From contig NZ_CP009512.1 of the NCBI RefSeq assembly GCF_000970205.1, positions 1,550,001-1,614,000 on the forward strand: 64,000 nucleotides of DNA, written 5' to 3'. Below the pieces are notes generated by a model. That model searched no databases and was not told the origin of the DNA. It was given only the letters and a program-made list of their open reading frames with translations. A program made the translations under genes and the position numbers. Of this stretch, positions 8,977 to 18,839 are shown in pieces (position 1 is the stretch's first letter; every line of letters starts with the position of its first letter). This DNA is from Methanosarcina mazei S-6 (GTDB lineage Archaea; Halobacteriota; Methanosarcinia; Methanosarcinales; Methanosarcinaceae).

Positions 8977-10455
8977 GTGATTCGGGAGTATAAGTTACTG
9001 ATAGGTGGGGAGTCGGTAGACTCATCAACCGGAGAAACTTTTGATGACATCAATCCGGCTACTCTTGAAAACCTTGCCACGTTACAGGTCGCAGGAATCG
9101 AAGATGTGGACCGGGCAGTTGAGGCTGCAGAGGCAGGGTTCAGGGTATGGAGTGAAGTTCCGGCTCCTGGAAGGGCTGAGGTCCTTTTCAGGGCAGCGCG
9201 CATAATGCAGGAGAGAAAAGAAGGCCTTGCCAGACTCATGACAGAAGAGATGGGAAAGGTCCTGCCCGAGACCAGGGGTGATGTACAGGAAGCAATAGAC
9301 ATTACCATTTACGCTGCAGGGGAAGGCAGAAGGATGTTTGGGGAAACAACGACCTCAGAACTCAGGGACAAGTTCTGCATGACCGTGCTAAGGCCTGTAG
9401 GAGTTGTGGGCATGATAACACCCTGGAACTTTCCTATTGCGATTCCCAGCTGGAAGATCATGCCAGCCCTTATTGCAGGGAATGCGATCGTGTTCAAGCC
9501 TGCAAGCGATACGCCCCTGCTTACCATAAAACTTGTAGAAATCCTGATGGAGGCGGGCCTGCCTCCAGGAGTCATAAACATCGTTCCCGGACCTGGAGGA
9601 AGTACCGGAAAAGCAATAGTCCAGCACCCCCGAATAAGAGCAATTTCATTTACAGGGAGCCTTGATACCGGGAAATGGATCATGGAAGAGTGTGCAAAAT
9701 CCATGAAGCGGGTCTCTTTAGAGCTGGGTGGAAAAAATCCTGTTATTGTAATGGATGATGCAAACCTTGAGCTTGCCCTTGAAGGCGTGGTCTGGGGAGC
9801 TTTCGGGACAACAGGCCAGCGCTGTACAGCTACGAGCAGGCTGATCCTTCACGAAAAAATAAAGGATGAATTCATAAAAAGGCTGCTCGCAAAAACAAAG
9901 TCTCTCAGGGTGGGAAACGGGCTCCTGCCTGAAACGGACGTGGGGCCTGTAATTAATAAAGCCCAGCTTGAGAAAATAGAAAAGTACGTCAGGATAGGAA
10001 AGGAAGAAGGTGCAGCTATCCTGGTTGGAGGGAACAGGATAGATCCGGGTCTTCCCGGTTATTTCTTCGAACCGACCATATTTACGGATGTCAGTCCTGA
10101 AATGAGGATTGCACAGGAAGAAATCTTCGGGCCCGTGCTAAGCATAATCACTGTTTCGGATTTTGACGAGGCTATTGAGGTTGCAAATAACATCAAGTAC
10201 GGTCTCTCATCTGCGATTTATACTGAAAATGTTAGAACCGCTTTCAGGGCAATTGAAAAACTGGAAGCAGGAATCACATATGTTAATGCCCCTACTATAG
10301 GTGCCGAAGTCCATCTTCCTTTCGGGGGCATAAAAGGAACCGGGAACGGTTTCAGGGAAGCTGGAACAGAGGCGATTAAAGAATTCACCGAGGTAAAAGC
10401 CGTATATATAGACTACAGCGGCAGGCTGCAAAAAGCCCAGATAGATACAGAATAA
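8977..10455 (+). CDS. NAD(P)-dependent aldehyde dehydrogenase
   Basis: ALDH superfamily, 492 residues, full length. Catalytic Glu249 is in LELGGKNP and nucleophile Cys283 in GQRCTATSR. The nucleotide-binding segment is TPWNFPIAIPSWKIMPALIAG (about 148-168), with Lys174 in FKPAS. It oxidises an aldehyde to the acid. The start is GTG at 8977 with AGAGGGGT upstream. It is followed after 22 bases by an aminotransferase of the 4-aminobutyrate/ornithine class, so a plausible job is oxidising the semialdehyde that the transaminase makes (for example succinate semialdehyde). That pairing is inference. Confidence 0.93.
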   Translation: MIREYKLLIGGESVDSSTGETFDDINPATLENLATLQVAGIEDVDRAVEAAEAGFRVWSEVPAPGRAEVLFRAARIMQERKEGLARLMTEEMGKVLPETRGDVQEAIDITIYAAGEGRRMFGETTTSELRDKFCMTVLRPVGVVGMITPWNFPIAIPSWKIMPALIAGNAIVFKPASDTPLLTIKLVEILMEAGLPPGVINIVPGPGGSTGKAIVQHPRIRAISFTGSLDTGKWIMEECAKSMKRVSLELGGKNPVIVMDDANLELALEGVVWGAFGTTGQRCTATSRLILHEKIKDEFIKRLLAKTKSLRVGNGLLPETDVGPVINKAQLEKIEKYVRIGKEEGAAILVGGNRIDPGLPGYFFEPTIFTDVSPEMRIAQEEIFGPVLSIITVSDFDEAIEVANNIKYGLSSAIYTENVRTAFRAIEKLEAGITYVNAPTIGAEVHLPFGGIKGTGNGFREAGTEAIKEFTEVKAVYIDYSGRLQKAQIDTE

Positions 10456-10477
10456 AAGTGGGAAGGGGAGAGGTTTT

Positions 10478-11887
10478 TTGAATCAAAGGACTCCGGAAGA
10501 GCTTGAAAAATGGAAGAATACCGGCAAAACGGAAAGACCGGAAGACTCAATGAAAGAACTGGAAACAGAATTCAATTTTTTTGAACAGGAAGTCGGGCTG
10601 CTCGATACTGTCGGCCCGAAAGCCAGGGAGATAATAGGGCAGGACTGCAGCATGGTGTCTGCATGTGTGTCCCGCCCATATCCTCTGGTTGTTGACAGGG
10701 CGAAAGGTTCCGTAGTCAGGGATATTGACGGAAAAGAGTACATAGATTTTGTTGCAGGGATTGCTGTCATGAACGCGGGCTACTCAAACCCCGAGGTCCA
10801 AGCTGCAATTTCCGCACAGCTTGAAAAAATGGTCCACTGCGGATACGGGGACTTTTTTGCCGAGCCCCCCCTGAAACTTGCAAAAAAGCTGAGGGATCTT
10901 TCTGGCTACTCAAAAGTCTTTTACTGCAACAGCGGAGCTGAGTCTATAGAGGCTGCAATGAAACTTTCCCTCTGGAAAACAAAGCGCCAGAACTTTATCT
11001 CTTTTTACAATGCTTTTCACGGCCGGACACTCGGAGCCCTCTCCCTTACATGCTCTAAAGTCAGGCACAAAGAGCATTTCCCTACCATCCGTACCGTACA
11101 CACTGACTATGCCTACTGCTACCGCTGTCCTCTGAACCTCGATTATCCTTCCTGCGGGATCGAATGTGCAAAGCAGATTGAAAACCTGGTTTTTCGGAGA
11201 GAGCTAAGCCCGGAAGACACTGCCGCAGTCTTTGTTGAACCGATCCAGGGAGAAGGAGGATATATAGTCCCTCCTGTAGAGTTTCATAAGGAGGTAAGGA
11301 GGATCTGTACGGATAACGATGTTCTTCTCGTGGCTGACGAAGTCCAGACGGGCTGTTTCAGGACAGGTCCTTTCCTTGCCATGGAAAATTTTGAGGTAAG
11401 GGCTGACATTACCTGCCTTGCAAAAGCCCTGGGTTCAGGTCTTCCCATAGGCGCAATGCTTGCAGACAATGAGCTCATGGACTGGCCTCCCGGAGTCCAC
11501 TCAAATACCTTCGGAGGAAATCTCCTTTCCTCAGCCGCAGCCCTTGCTTCCCTTGAATTCCTGGAAAAAGAGAACACAGAAAACCATGTCCGGGAAATGG
11601 GCGCTCATATCCGGCACCGCCTCAGGGAGCTTCAGGAAAATTTCCCCTGCATAGGAGATGTCAGGGGTCTCGGACTCATGACAGGCGTGGAAATCGTAAA
11701 ACCGGATAAATCCATAGACCCTGTCAGGAGGGATAAAATAATCAGGGAGGCTTTTAAGGATGGAGTCCTGCTCCTTCCCTGCGGAGACTCCGTAATCCGT
11801 TTCTCTCCTCCCCTTGTTATGACTGACGAAGAAGCCGACCTCGGGCTCGATAAATTTGAAAAGGCACTGAAAAAAGCGGTGAGATGA
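10478..11887 (+). CDS. Class-III aminotransferase, 4-aminobutyrate/ornithine type
   Basis: Fold-type I PLP enzyme, 469 residues. Key parts are NSGAESIEAAMK (PLP phosphate site, about 151-162), ADEVQTG with Asp287, and the Schiff-base Lys316 in CLAKALGSGLPIGAM. A cysteine group CYRCPLNL...CGIEC (214, 217, 226, 230) recalls the Cys-rich insert of some GABA aminotransferases and could bind a metal. The start is TTG at 10478 behind a strong GGAAGGGGAGAGG; an in-frame ATG at 10550 would shorten it by 24 residues. It is probably co-transcribed with the aldehyde dehydrogenase, giving an amine-to-acid pathway. The substrate is not certain. Confidence 0.9.
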   Translation: MNQRTPEELEKWKNTGKTERPEDSMKELETEFNFFEQEVGLLDTVGPKAREIIGQDCSMVSACVSRPYPLVVDRAKGSVVRDIDGKEYIDFVAGIAVMNAGYSNPEVQAAISAQLEKMVHCGYGDFFAEPPLKLAKKLRDLSGYSKVFYCNSGAESIEAAMKLSLWKTKRQNFISFYNAFHGRTLGALSLTCSKVRHKEHFPTIRTVHTDYAYCYRCPLNLDYPSCGIECAKQIENLVFRRELSPEDTAAVFVEPIQGEGGYIVPPVEFHKEVRRICTDNDVLLVADEVQTGCFRTGPFLAMENFEVRADITCLAKALGSGLPIGAMLADNELMDWPPGVHSNTFGGNLLSSAAALASLEFLEKENTENHVREMGAHIRHRLRELQENFPCIGDVRGLGLMTGVEIVKPDKSIDPVRRDKIIREAFKDGVLLLPCGDSVIRFSPPLVMTDEEADLGLDKFEKALKKAVR

Positions 11888-12479
11888 AGTTAAATTAGAT
11901 GCAGTGAGATGAAGTTAAATAAAGATGCATCATGAAAGTGCGGTAAATGCAGTATATAATTTTTACATAACCTCATGCTGGCTACTTTATAATTCTCCAT
12001 GGTCCTGATAACTTACAAGCATTTTTAAGTAATGCTTGCATATTAAATCATATGAACTATAAGAACAATGATCGGTTTGAGTACAATGGTTCAGCTTTTA
12101 TTGTTTTTATAACTGTTATTGCAATAGCTGTAAGCCTTTTAGGGATAGTGGTGTCTATCAGGTAAATGTCTGTGAAATAACCAGTTTCCTGTTAACCACT
12201 GAAAACAACTATTTTATATTGATTCAACAGGACAGAGCTAAAAATCGAAAACTCAGGAAACAGATAGAAAATTAATAAAAGAGTATTAAAAAAGAGCAGT
12301 TTACTGGCCTGGTTAATAAATTATAGATTACGCTCTAATTTTTCCTTATATTATCTATTTTTTTATGCTCTCTCTTTTTCTTATATACTCCCTATTTTTG
12401 TGCTCTCTCTTTTTGTACACTCTATTTTCTTATGTGTTCTCTTTTTCTTATTCCTGCCCTTTATTTCTGTTTTTCCACT
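11888..12479. other. Intergenic spacer, AT-rich
   Basis: It holds the small frame at 12052-12165. The rest shows a 20-base near-duplication around 11880-11925 (GATGCAGTGAGATGAAGTTAAAT-like) and pyrimidine-rich sequence from 12340, with nothing else recognisable. Confidence 0.4.
12052..12165 (+). CDS. Tiny single-span membrane peptide (37 aa)
   Basis: A 37-codon frame beginning MNYKNNDRFEYNGS, followed by one hydrophobic segment (AFIVFITVIAIAVSLLGIVV) and ending SIR. The layout, a polar head and one membrane helix, resembles the small frames at 2362 and 46180. No ribosome site is evident. Not recognised, and could be chance. Confidence 0.35.
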   Translation: MNYKNNDRFEYNGSAFIVFITVIAIAVSLLGIVVSIR

Positions 12480-12992
12480 TCACTGCTCTTTTGTTTCGCT
12501 TTCAGATGGCCTGAGAGTGGTCATCCTGCTCCTGACAGGTCCCACAGGAAGGTCTGCGCAAATGGTGAGAGAATCAGTTTTATTTCCTGAAAGAGTTCTT
12601 CCTGCAAGGTCAGGCTTAATCTCAAGCCCCAACCCTACAGGAACTTCGGGGTTTTCGGCTTTAAGCCCTGTGAGAGGGCTGGAAAGAGAACAGGAGACAA
12701 GCCCGAGGGCAGAGTCCGAAACAAGCCTTGGAAGGGGTTCAGGGCTCAGGCGGGAAACCCCTGAAGAAGAAAGCCCGAGGTCTCTTTCGGGAGAGAGCCT
12801 GTTATTGAAGTCAGGTAAAATTCCCCTGAACTGGTCAAGAGAAGGGCTTGAGAAAGTAGCTGATTCGTAAACAGGAGTAAGCTGTCCGGCAGGTATTTTT
12901 TTATGGTTTTCACTGGCTGCACTGTCAGAAGTATGCGAAGCTGAAATGGAATCTCCTGGTTTGCTGCTGGTCATAGCTCTATGGATTGTCAC
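12480..12992 (-). CDS. Low-complexity hypothetical protein
   Basis: Open frame of 170 codons on the minus strand starting with GTG (an ATG follows six codons on), rich in Ser, Pro and Leu, with no domain or membrane segment. The DNA here is distinctly richer in G+C than the flanks, and a plus-strand frame (12400-12870) covers the same bases. I favour the minus frame because it stays open for longer within the GC-rich patch, but neither has a good ribosome site. It may equally be a decayed coding region. Confidence 0.3.
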   Translation of the reverse strand: MTIHRAMTSSKPGDSISASHTSDSAASENHKKIPAGQLTPVYESATFSSPSLDQFRGILPDFNNRLSPERDLGLSSSGVSRLSPEPLPRLVSDSALGLVSCSLSSPLTGLKAENPEVPVGLGLEIKPDLAGRTLSGNKTDSLTICADLPVGPVRSRMTTLRPSESETKEQ

Positions 12993-13068
12993 GATGGTAT
13001 ATCAATTATACGAGGGCTTTCCTTCTTTTTTCATTGTAATGTGGAAGGAGATTTGCATTCAAGGCAGA

Positions 13069-13986
13069 TCAGGAACCGGAATATGTACGGGCGCTGGTAA
13101 ACAAATCAACGATTTCTTCAAAACCTACCTCTGCCGCTAGGTCCGCAGCAGTTTTGTTATTTTTGTCCTCAATATTAATATCCGCGCCTGCTTTGATGAG
13201 AAGCTCAACGATGTCCTTGCGCCCTGTCTGTGCCGAAAACATCAAAGCTGTAAGCCCGGCTTCGTCCGGAATATTGAGGCTGGCACCGCCTTCAATAAGC
13301 AGATTTACAATATCCCTGTACCCCCTATCTGCTGCATAAATCAGGGCAGTATTTCCGTTTTTATCCTGGAGGTTGAGGTCGGCGCCTGCATTGACAAGCA
13401 GTTCAACAATACCTTTATGTCCGATTTTTGTTGCAGCAACCAGAGCTGTTTTACCGCTGTTGTCCTGAATATTCAGGTCAGCACCGGCTTTAATGAGCAG
13501 TTCGGCAATGTCCCTGTGCGCTCTATCTGCAGCACAAATCAGAGCCGTTTCACCGTTTTCGTCCTGGATATTAAGATCGGTACCTGCATCAATAAGCTGA
13601 TCAGCAATATTCTTGTACCCTACTTTTACCGCAAATTTCAGAGCAGTTTCGCCGTTTTCGTCCTGAAAATTGAGGTCAGCTCCATTTTTGACGAGCAAAT
13701 CAATAATGTCACCCCGTTCTATTTTAGCTGCAGAGATTAAAGCGGTATTGCCGTTTTCGTCCTGAAGATCAAGATTGGGACCGCTTTCAATAAGCAGTCC
13801 TATGACATCCCTGTATCCCTTATCAGCTGCAGAAATCAGAGCAGTCTTGCCGTACGCATCCTGATAATTAACGTCAACTTTATTGCTTCTCAAAAGTTTC
13901 TCCACGTTTTCTGTCTGCCCCTGTTTGGAAGCCTCTAAAAAGCTCTGATTTTTATCTCTGCCAAATAAATTAGATATAAAATCCAT
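13069..13986 (-). CDS. Ankyrin-repeat protein
   Basis: 305 residues made almost wholly of ankyrin repeats: a capping segment ([17 protein letters not shown]) and then eight units of about 33 residues with the pattern DENGxTALIxAAxxGxxDIVxLLIxxGADLN. There is no signal peptide or enzymatic domain, so a cytoplasmic protein-binding scaffold is likely. The open frame extends to 14151, but that extension is only the translation of an upstream 22-bp tandem repeat. GAGGAG 10 bases before the ATG at 13986 fixes the start. Partner unknown. Confidence 0.88.
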   Translation of the reverse strand: MDFISNLFGRDKNQSFLEASKQGQTENVEKLLRSNKVDVNYQDAYGKTALISAADKGYRDVIGLLIESGPNLDLQDENGNTALISAAKIERGDIIDLLVKNGADLNFQDENGETALKFAVKVGYKNIADQLIDAGTDLNIQDENGETALICAADRAHRDIAELLIKAGADLNIQDNSGKTALVAATKIGHKGIVELLVNAGADLNLQDKNGNTALIYAADRGYRDIVNLLIEGGASLNIPDEAGLTALMFSAQTGRKDIVELLIKAGADINIEDKNNKTAADLAAEVGFEEIVDLFTSARTYSGS

Positions 13987-14049
13987 CAGTATTTTCTCCT
14001 CAAACCTCTCATATTTTACCGTCTGCAGGAATGCAGTTATCCCTGCGCC

Positions 14050-14131
14050 TTTAATTGAAACATATAAATTTTTAATTGAAACACGTAAATTTTTAATTGA
14101 ATCATGTAAATTTTTAATTGAAACCTGTAAG
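14050..14131. repeat. 22-bp tandem repeat upstream of the ankyrin gene
   Basis: About four copies of a unit like TTTTTAATTGAAACATGTAAA. In the minus frame it would encode VSIKNL-type repeats and it falsely extends the ankyrin reading frame. Confidence 0.85.
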
Positions 14132-14203
14132 TAAAAGAATACCGTATTCATTACAAGGTATCACAAAATGTATCTAACTATATGTCCGCCTGGTTTATGA
14201 ATT

Positions 14204-14316
14204 TGTTTTCTGGAACTGGATATAAATACAGTAATAATTACAGTAATAATAAGAGTCAACGATATCAAATCCAGCCTGCGGTACAGCGATTTTGCACAGG
14301 GAAGTTCCAGAAAACA
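14204..14316. repeat. 113-bp segment with perfect 14-bp terminal inverted repeats
   Basis: TGTTTTCTGGAACT at 14204-14217 and its exact complement at 14303-14316. It is noncoding and lies between two genes. It could be a miniature transposable element or a large operator; only one copy is seen in the window. Confidence 0.55.
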
Positions 14317-14460
14317 ATATTAATTAGTTTGTGAAAGGCAATATTAGTATGCGACAAGGCAAGTATAAATAAATAGCCTTGAAAGCCACATTAAATCGTT
14401 TTCGTTAAAGGCATGGAACCAGACTTTAAAAGGGCCTGTTGCATTCATTCTTTTTAATAA

Positions 14461-15303
14461 TTACCCGTTAATTTTCATTTCACAAAACTCTTTTCCTTTC
14501 ATGGCAGCTTCATTTCCAGGGCTGAGTTTCAGGGCATGTACATAGCACTTGAAAGCCTCTCCGTATTCGGAAAATTCACAGAGAAGGTCTCCTCCGGCGA
14601 GAAGGGAATTCAGGTGGTCAGGGTCGCTTTCAAGAGCCATTTTACAGGCTTCAAGGGCTTTTTCCTTTTCCCCCAGTTCCAGAAACACGTTTCCTTTCCA
14701 GTACCAGGTCTCAGCATTGTCAGGTCTCATAATGGGGGCTTTATTTCTGGAGAAGAAACTAAACCTTGGAAGTTTGCATGCCCAATCCGAAGCCTGTCTG
14801 GGTTCGGTTTCCAGGGCTCTGTCGAAGGTCTCCAGGGCTTTTTCTGGAAGACCCATCTTTGCATAAACTATTCCTTTACTTGTCAGGATTTTAGGAGATC
14901 CGGGATCAAGAGAGAGAGCCTTTTCAAAAGACTCCAGGGCTTCTTCATTCCTGCCCAGGGCAGAGAGCACAAAACCTCTGTTTGACCATTCTATGGGGCT
15001 GTCAGGTTTAATTTCAAGAAAGGAATCAATGATGTCCAGAGCCTCCTGATACCTTTCGAGCTTAAAAAGAGACATTCCGCAAAAGGACCTGGCTTCCTGT
15101 GCCTTTTCGCAAAATTCCTTTCCTCTGTCCTCCTTTCCTTTTTCAAAAAGAATATCTGCCATTTTTTTCCATGCTTTTTCCGCCTCCCAATAAGCAGCAA
15201 GAGCTTCTTCATAGCTTCCCATCTGGAAAAAAATCCTGGCTTTCTTAGAGTTCTCCTCTGCCAGTCTATCAAAGTCTCTGAGCGAGTTCGCCATTTTTGC
15301 CAT
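14461..15303 (-). CDS. Tetratricopeptide-repeat protein
   Basis: 280 residues with five or six TPR units, such as WSNRGFVLSALGRNEEALESFEKALSLDP and TSKGIVYAKMGLPEKALETFDRALETEP. An irregular loop (ACKLPRFSFFSRNKAPIMRP, about 173-192) interrupts the series before WYWKGNVFLELGEKEKALEACKMALESDP. No signal peptide or membrane span, so a cytoplasmic interaction scaffold is likely. GAGG lies 8 bases before the ATG. Partner and role unknown. Confidence 0.88.
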   Translation of the reverse strand: MAKMANSLRDFDRLAEENSKKARIFFQMGSYEEALAAYWEAEKAWKKMADILFEKGKEDRGKEFCEKAQEARSFCGMSLFKLERYQEALDIIDSFLEIKPDSPIEWSNRGFVLSALGRNEEALESFEKALSLDPGSPKILTSKGIVYAKMGLPEKALETFDRALETEPRQASDWACKLPRFSFFSRNKAPIMRPDNAETWYWKGNVFLELGEKEKALEACKMALESDPDHLNSLLAGGDLLCEFSEYGEAFKCYVHALKLSPGNEAAMKGKEFCEMKING

Positions 15304-15510
15304 TTTTTTGCCTCATGTTACAGCTGTAAGAAATATTAAAATTCGAGTTTTCAGAATGAGAATTGCCATCATGCGCATTCTGAAGTGGTTTAGTTAAATC
15401 GAATTTTAATCTGAAAAATTATCATGATAAAGGAATGATATTTTGTAATATATAATGTTTTAAATTTATCCCGAAGCACTTCCCTAATAGTAATATAGTA
15501 AAATAGTGAA

Positions 15511-15587
15511 AAATGAATAATAATAGTAGTAATGGTAATAATAATAGTAATAATAATAGTGATAATAGTTATAATAGTAATAATATC
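15511..15587. repeat. AAT/AGT trinucleotide microsatellite
   Basis: Run of AAT, AGT and close variants lying between the TPR gene and the surface-protein gene. Reading frames through it give poly-Asn or poly-Ile/Thr and are not genes. Confidence 0.85.
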
Positions 15588-15889
15588 AAGATACAAACGG
15601 AAGTCCAGAGTTATATGTATCAACTTGATACGTATTATGCTGATGGCATTCTTCTTTTCTATTGCTTCGATTCCAACGCTTCTCATATAGCCAGAATCAT
15701 CATAGCTCCACTATTATGCCTTCTTTTGAAATACCTTTATATTTCTACATAGCTCGTTTCAATTCATCCTTTATTTCTGAAAATAATTAATCAAAAATAA
15801 CTATGGAAATTAAAATATATTATATTTAATTAATAAGATTTATATTAATATTAATAAGGGATTATCTTATAATAGAATGGGGGAAATAA

Positions 15890-18529
15890 ATGAGGAAAAT
15901 ACTAATTTTTTTAATAGTTCTAATTTTTATTTTTATAATATCTATTTCAGCTACTTCATCAGCAAAGGAAATTACAGTGGATGATGGTTCTGGAGCTGAT
16001 TTCAGATCAATTCAGGAAGCTGTGAATAATTCTGTACCAGGGGACACAATAATCGTGATGCCTGGAATTTATACTGAAAACGTTCTTGTCAATATAACCG
16101 GGCTAACTATCAAGTCAGAATCAAACAATGGTGATGCGCAGGTAAAACCGCTAAATGAAAGTGTAAGTACCTTTCTGATAACAGCTAATAGCACAACGAT
16201 CAGTGGTTTAAATATAACAGGAGCCAGTAAGATGAATCATAAAAATGCAATCTTTGCTTATAGCAAGAGGAATAATGTAACAGGTAATACTATTGAAAAC
16301 GGTTCTATTTTTCTGGGATCCTACATGCCAAGCAATTTAAAAATCATCTTTCATGGCGATATGAATAATGTGACAGGTAATATCATTGAAAACGGTTCTA
16401 TTTTTCTGGGATCCGAGATTTCAGGCAATCTAATAGCCGAAAATAAAATTTCTAACGGCGAAGGTGTGCATATTTCCTGCTGTGGAGGAAATAATACAGT
16501 ATCAGGTAATACGATCTCAAATTGTTCCACTGGCATCTCCGAAGGGGATCAGGGAGCAGATATTCGTAATAACAGGATTACTGACTGCGATTGTGGGATT
16601 TGGCTTTCGATGTCAAGTTCAGGAATTGAAAATAATACAATATTAAACTGTGATGTAGGGATTATTTTAGGTGACGCTTGTACTGTTGACATAATCAACA
16701 ATACAATAACATCCTGTACAGAATGTGGGATTTTTAATAGGGGAAATTATGACCGTAGAAGAATCTACAATAATTATTTTAACAATAGTCTAAACGTAAA
16801 GTTTGGACCTGGCGAAGGGGGAAATATCTGGAACAGTTCACTTGCTTCAGGCAGTAACATTGCCGATGGCCCTTACATTGGAGGAAACTTCTGGGCAAAG
16901 CCAGATGGGACCGGATTCTCCCAGATCTGCGTGGATCTGGATAGGAATGGGATCGGAGACCTGCCTTATAATATCTATGAGAATGAATTTGACTATTTGC
17001 CTCTTGTATCTATGTCCAGTCTGCAAAATTCAGTTACTCCAACTGCTAACTTTACAGCCAGCGTCACTAATGGTCCTGCACCCCTTGTTGTCAAGTTTTC
17101 AGACCTTTCGAAAAACGCAGTTTTGTGGAACTGGGACTTTGATAATGATGGTATATCAGATTCCACAGAACAAAATCCTGTACATGTGTACAGAGCTCAA
17201 GGAAATTATACAGTTAATTTGACAGCTAGCAATGGATTCAATACTAATTCCAAACTTGCAAACATAAGCGTTGAAAAAAGGGTTTCATCCACGTGGCCGT
17301 TTATATACATTATAGGTGGAACTGTCTCTGTAATTGACACAGCCACAGGATTAGTTATAACCAAAGTAAAAGTAGGACGTTCAATGCCTGAAGGAGTTGC
17401 AGTCACGCCAGATGGAAAAAAGGCATATGTACCTGACCGTTGGGGTGTTAATGTATCCGTAGTTGATACTGCAACAAATACTGTTATAGACACTGTGAAA
17501 GTAGGATCTGATCCCTATGGAGTTGCAATCAGTCCTGATGGAAAAAAGGTATATGTGGCTAACAGTGGCAGCAATAATATTTCTATAATTAACACCGACG
17601 CAAACACTGTTACAGCTACTGTGCCTGTTGGAATTAGCCCTACTGGAGTTGCTGTCGCACCGGATGGATCAAAGGTGTATGTGGCGAATTCAGGCAGTTA
17701 TCCAAGCTACGAGGGTACTGTTTCTGTAATTGATACAGCTACTAGCATGGTCACAGCTACGGTACATGTAGGAAATCATCCTTCTAGAGTTGCAGTAACC
17801 CCGGATGGAAAAAAGGTATATGTGGCAAACTGGGGTCATTATGTCTCTGTAGTTGATACAGCTACAAATACTGTTACAGCTACGGTGGATGTAGATAATT
17901 CTCCTGATGAAATTGTTGTCAATCCTACAGGAACAAAGGTATATGTGGCAGGAATGAAGAAGGGATATGCTGCTGGCACAGACGATGGTTTCGTCTCTGC
18001 AATTGGTACCTCAAACAATACTATTATAGCTACAATGTATATTGTAGGAGGCAGTCCTATAGGACTTGCAGTAACCCCAGATGGAAAAACGGTGTATGTG
18101 GCAAACAGCAACATTTCTGGTAACAGTACTCTCTCTGTAATTGACACCTCAAACGATACTGTCTCAGCAACAGTGAATATCGAGACTCCTGGGGGACTTG
18201 CAATCATCCCGGATCCGGAATCAGTATTTCCGGTAGCTAATTTCAGCAGCAATGTCAGTGAGGGTTTTACACCTCTCTCAGTTCAGTTTACCGACAGCTC
18301 CGAAAACACAACGGGGTGGAACTGGAACTTTGGTGATGGAGCTGCTTCAAAAGAACAGAATCCAGCTCACACTTATTTATCACCAGGAAACTATACAGCT
18401 TGTCTGATAGTAAACAACCCGGATGGTACAGATTCGAAGTTTACTACAATAACTGTGCTGGAAAGTAGTTCTGGCGATGATAGTCAGTCCAGTGGAGGAA
18501 GCAGCAAGGGCGGCAGCAGCGGTGGTTGA
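15890..18529 (+). CDS. Secreted surface protein: beta-helix, PKD and YVTN propeller repeats (C-terminally truncated)
   Basis: 879 residues. An N-terminal signal peptide (about 1-25, hydrophobic ILIFLIVLIFIFIISIS) is followed by a right-handed beta-helix of NosD/CASH type (about 30-375) with an internal duplication (NNVTGN-IENGSIFLGS twice). Then come a PKD domain (about 384-460), seven or so YVTN beta-propeller units (DTATNTVTATVxVGxxPxGVAVTPDGKKVYVAN, about 475-780), and a second PKD domain (about 783-860). It ends in a Ser/Gly linker. This is the modular design of Methanosarcina S-layer-associated proteins. A TGA then cuts off the usual PGF-pre-PGF domain, whose remains continue downstream, so the cell-surface anchor is lost. 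GGGG precedes the ATG. Confidence 0.88.
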   Translation: MRKILIFLIVLIFIFIISISATSSAKEITVDDGSGADFRSIQEAVNNSVPGDTIIVMPGIYTENVLVNITGLTIKSESNNGDAQVKPLNESVSTFLITANSTTISGLNITGASKMNHKNAIFAYSKRNNVTGNTIENGSIFLGSYMPSNLKIIFHGDMNNVTGNIIENGSIFLGSEISGNLIAENKISNGEGVHISCCGGNNTVSGNTISNCSTGISEGDQGADIRNNRITDCDCGIWLSMSSSGIENNTILNCDVGIILGDACTVDIINNTITSCTECGIFNRGNYDRRRIYNNYFNNSLNVKFGPGEGGNIWNSSLASGSNIADGPYIGGNFWAKPDGTGFSQICVDLDRNGIGDLPYNIYENEFDYLPLVSMSSLQNSVTPTANFTASVTNGPAPLVVKFSDLSKNAVLWNWDFDNDGISDSTEQNPVHVYRAQGNYTVNLTASNGFNTNSKLANISVEKRVSSTWPFIYIIGGTVSVIDTATGLVITKVKVGRSMPEGVAVTPDGKKAYVPDRWGVNVSVVDTATNTVIDTVKVGSDPYGVAISPDGKKVYVANSGSNNISIINTDANTVTATVPVGISPTGVAVAPDGSKVYVANSGSYPSYEGTVSVIDTATSMVTATVHVGNHPSRVAVTPDGKKVYVANWGHYVSVVDTATNTVTATVDVDNSPDEIVVNPTGTKVYVAGMKKGYAAGTDDGFVSAIGTSNNTIIATMYIVGGSPIGLAVTPDGKTVYVANSNISGNSTLSVIDTSNDTVSATVNIETPGGLAIIPDPESVFPVANFSSNVSEGFTPLSVQFTDSSENTTGWNWNFGDGAASKEQNPAHTYLSPGNYTACLIVNNPDGTDSKFTTITVLESSSGDDSQSSGGSSKGGSSGG

Positions 18530-18790
18530 GGCGGATCCCCTGTACCTGCAAAAAACGTTGAGGTCAAGGAACTTTTTCAGGTCTTCATTACAAACGGAAA
18601 CCCTGTAAAGTTTAATTTCCCAAAGAACGCCAATGCTATTGTTTATTTGAGTTTTGATTCAAGAAGACCGCTGGCAAGACAACAACCATTTTTGAGAAAT
18701 GCTAAAAAACAAATCCACGCTTACCCCGGATTCACTCGAAGGTAAGTCGGTCATTTTCAAAAATTGAATTGTAGAAATAGAAATGAATAA
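18530..18790 (+). pseudogene. Decayed PGF-pre-PGF domain remnant
   Basis: Reading past the TGA in the same frame gives GGSPVPAKNVEVKELFQVF, then KFNFPKNANAIVYLSFDS, the start of the PGF-pre-PGF surface domain. The match then hops frames twice (AGKTTTIFE in one, MLKNKSTLTPDSLEGKSV in another) before breaking off. This is the lost C-terminus of the upstream surface protein: one nonsense codon plus at least two indels, with the C-terminal membrane anchor missing entirely. Confidence 0.8.
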
Positions 18791-18839
18791 AGAACCATAG
18801 AAATTATAAATCAGGTAAAAAAATAGGAAGAAGGGAATT

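Noticed and set aside
12400-12870. Plus-strand frame overlapping the 12480-12992 minus frame
   Set aside because: Starts in a low-complexity hydrophobic stretch and continues as Arg/Ser/Glu-rich sequence with no ribosome site; the minus frame is the slightly better candidate and is itself weak.
15390-15752. Poly-Asn and Ile/Thr-rich frames
   Set aside because: Products of an AAT/AGT microsatellite.
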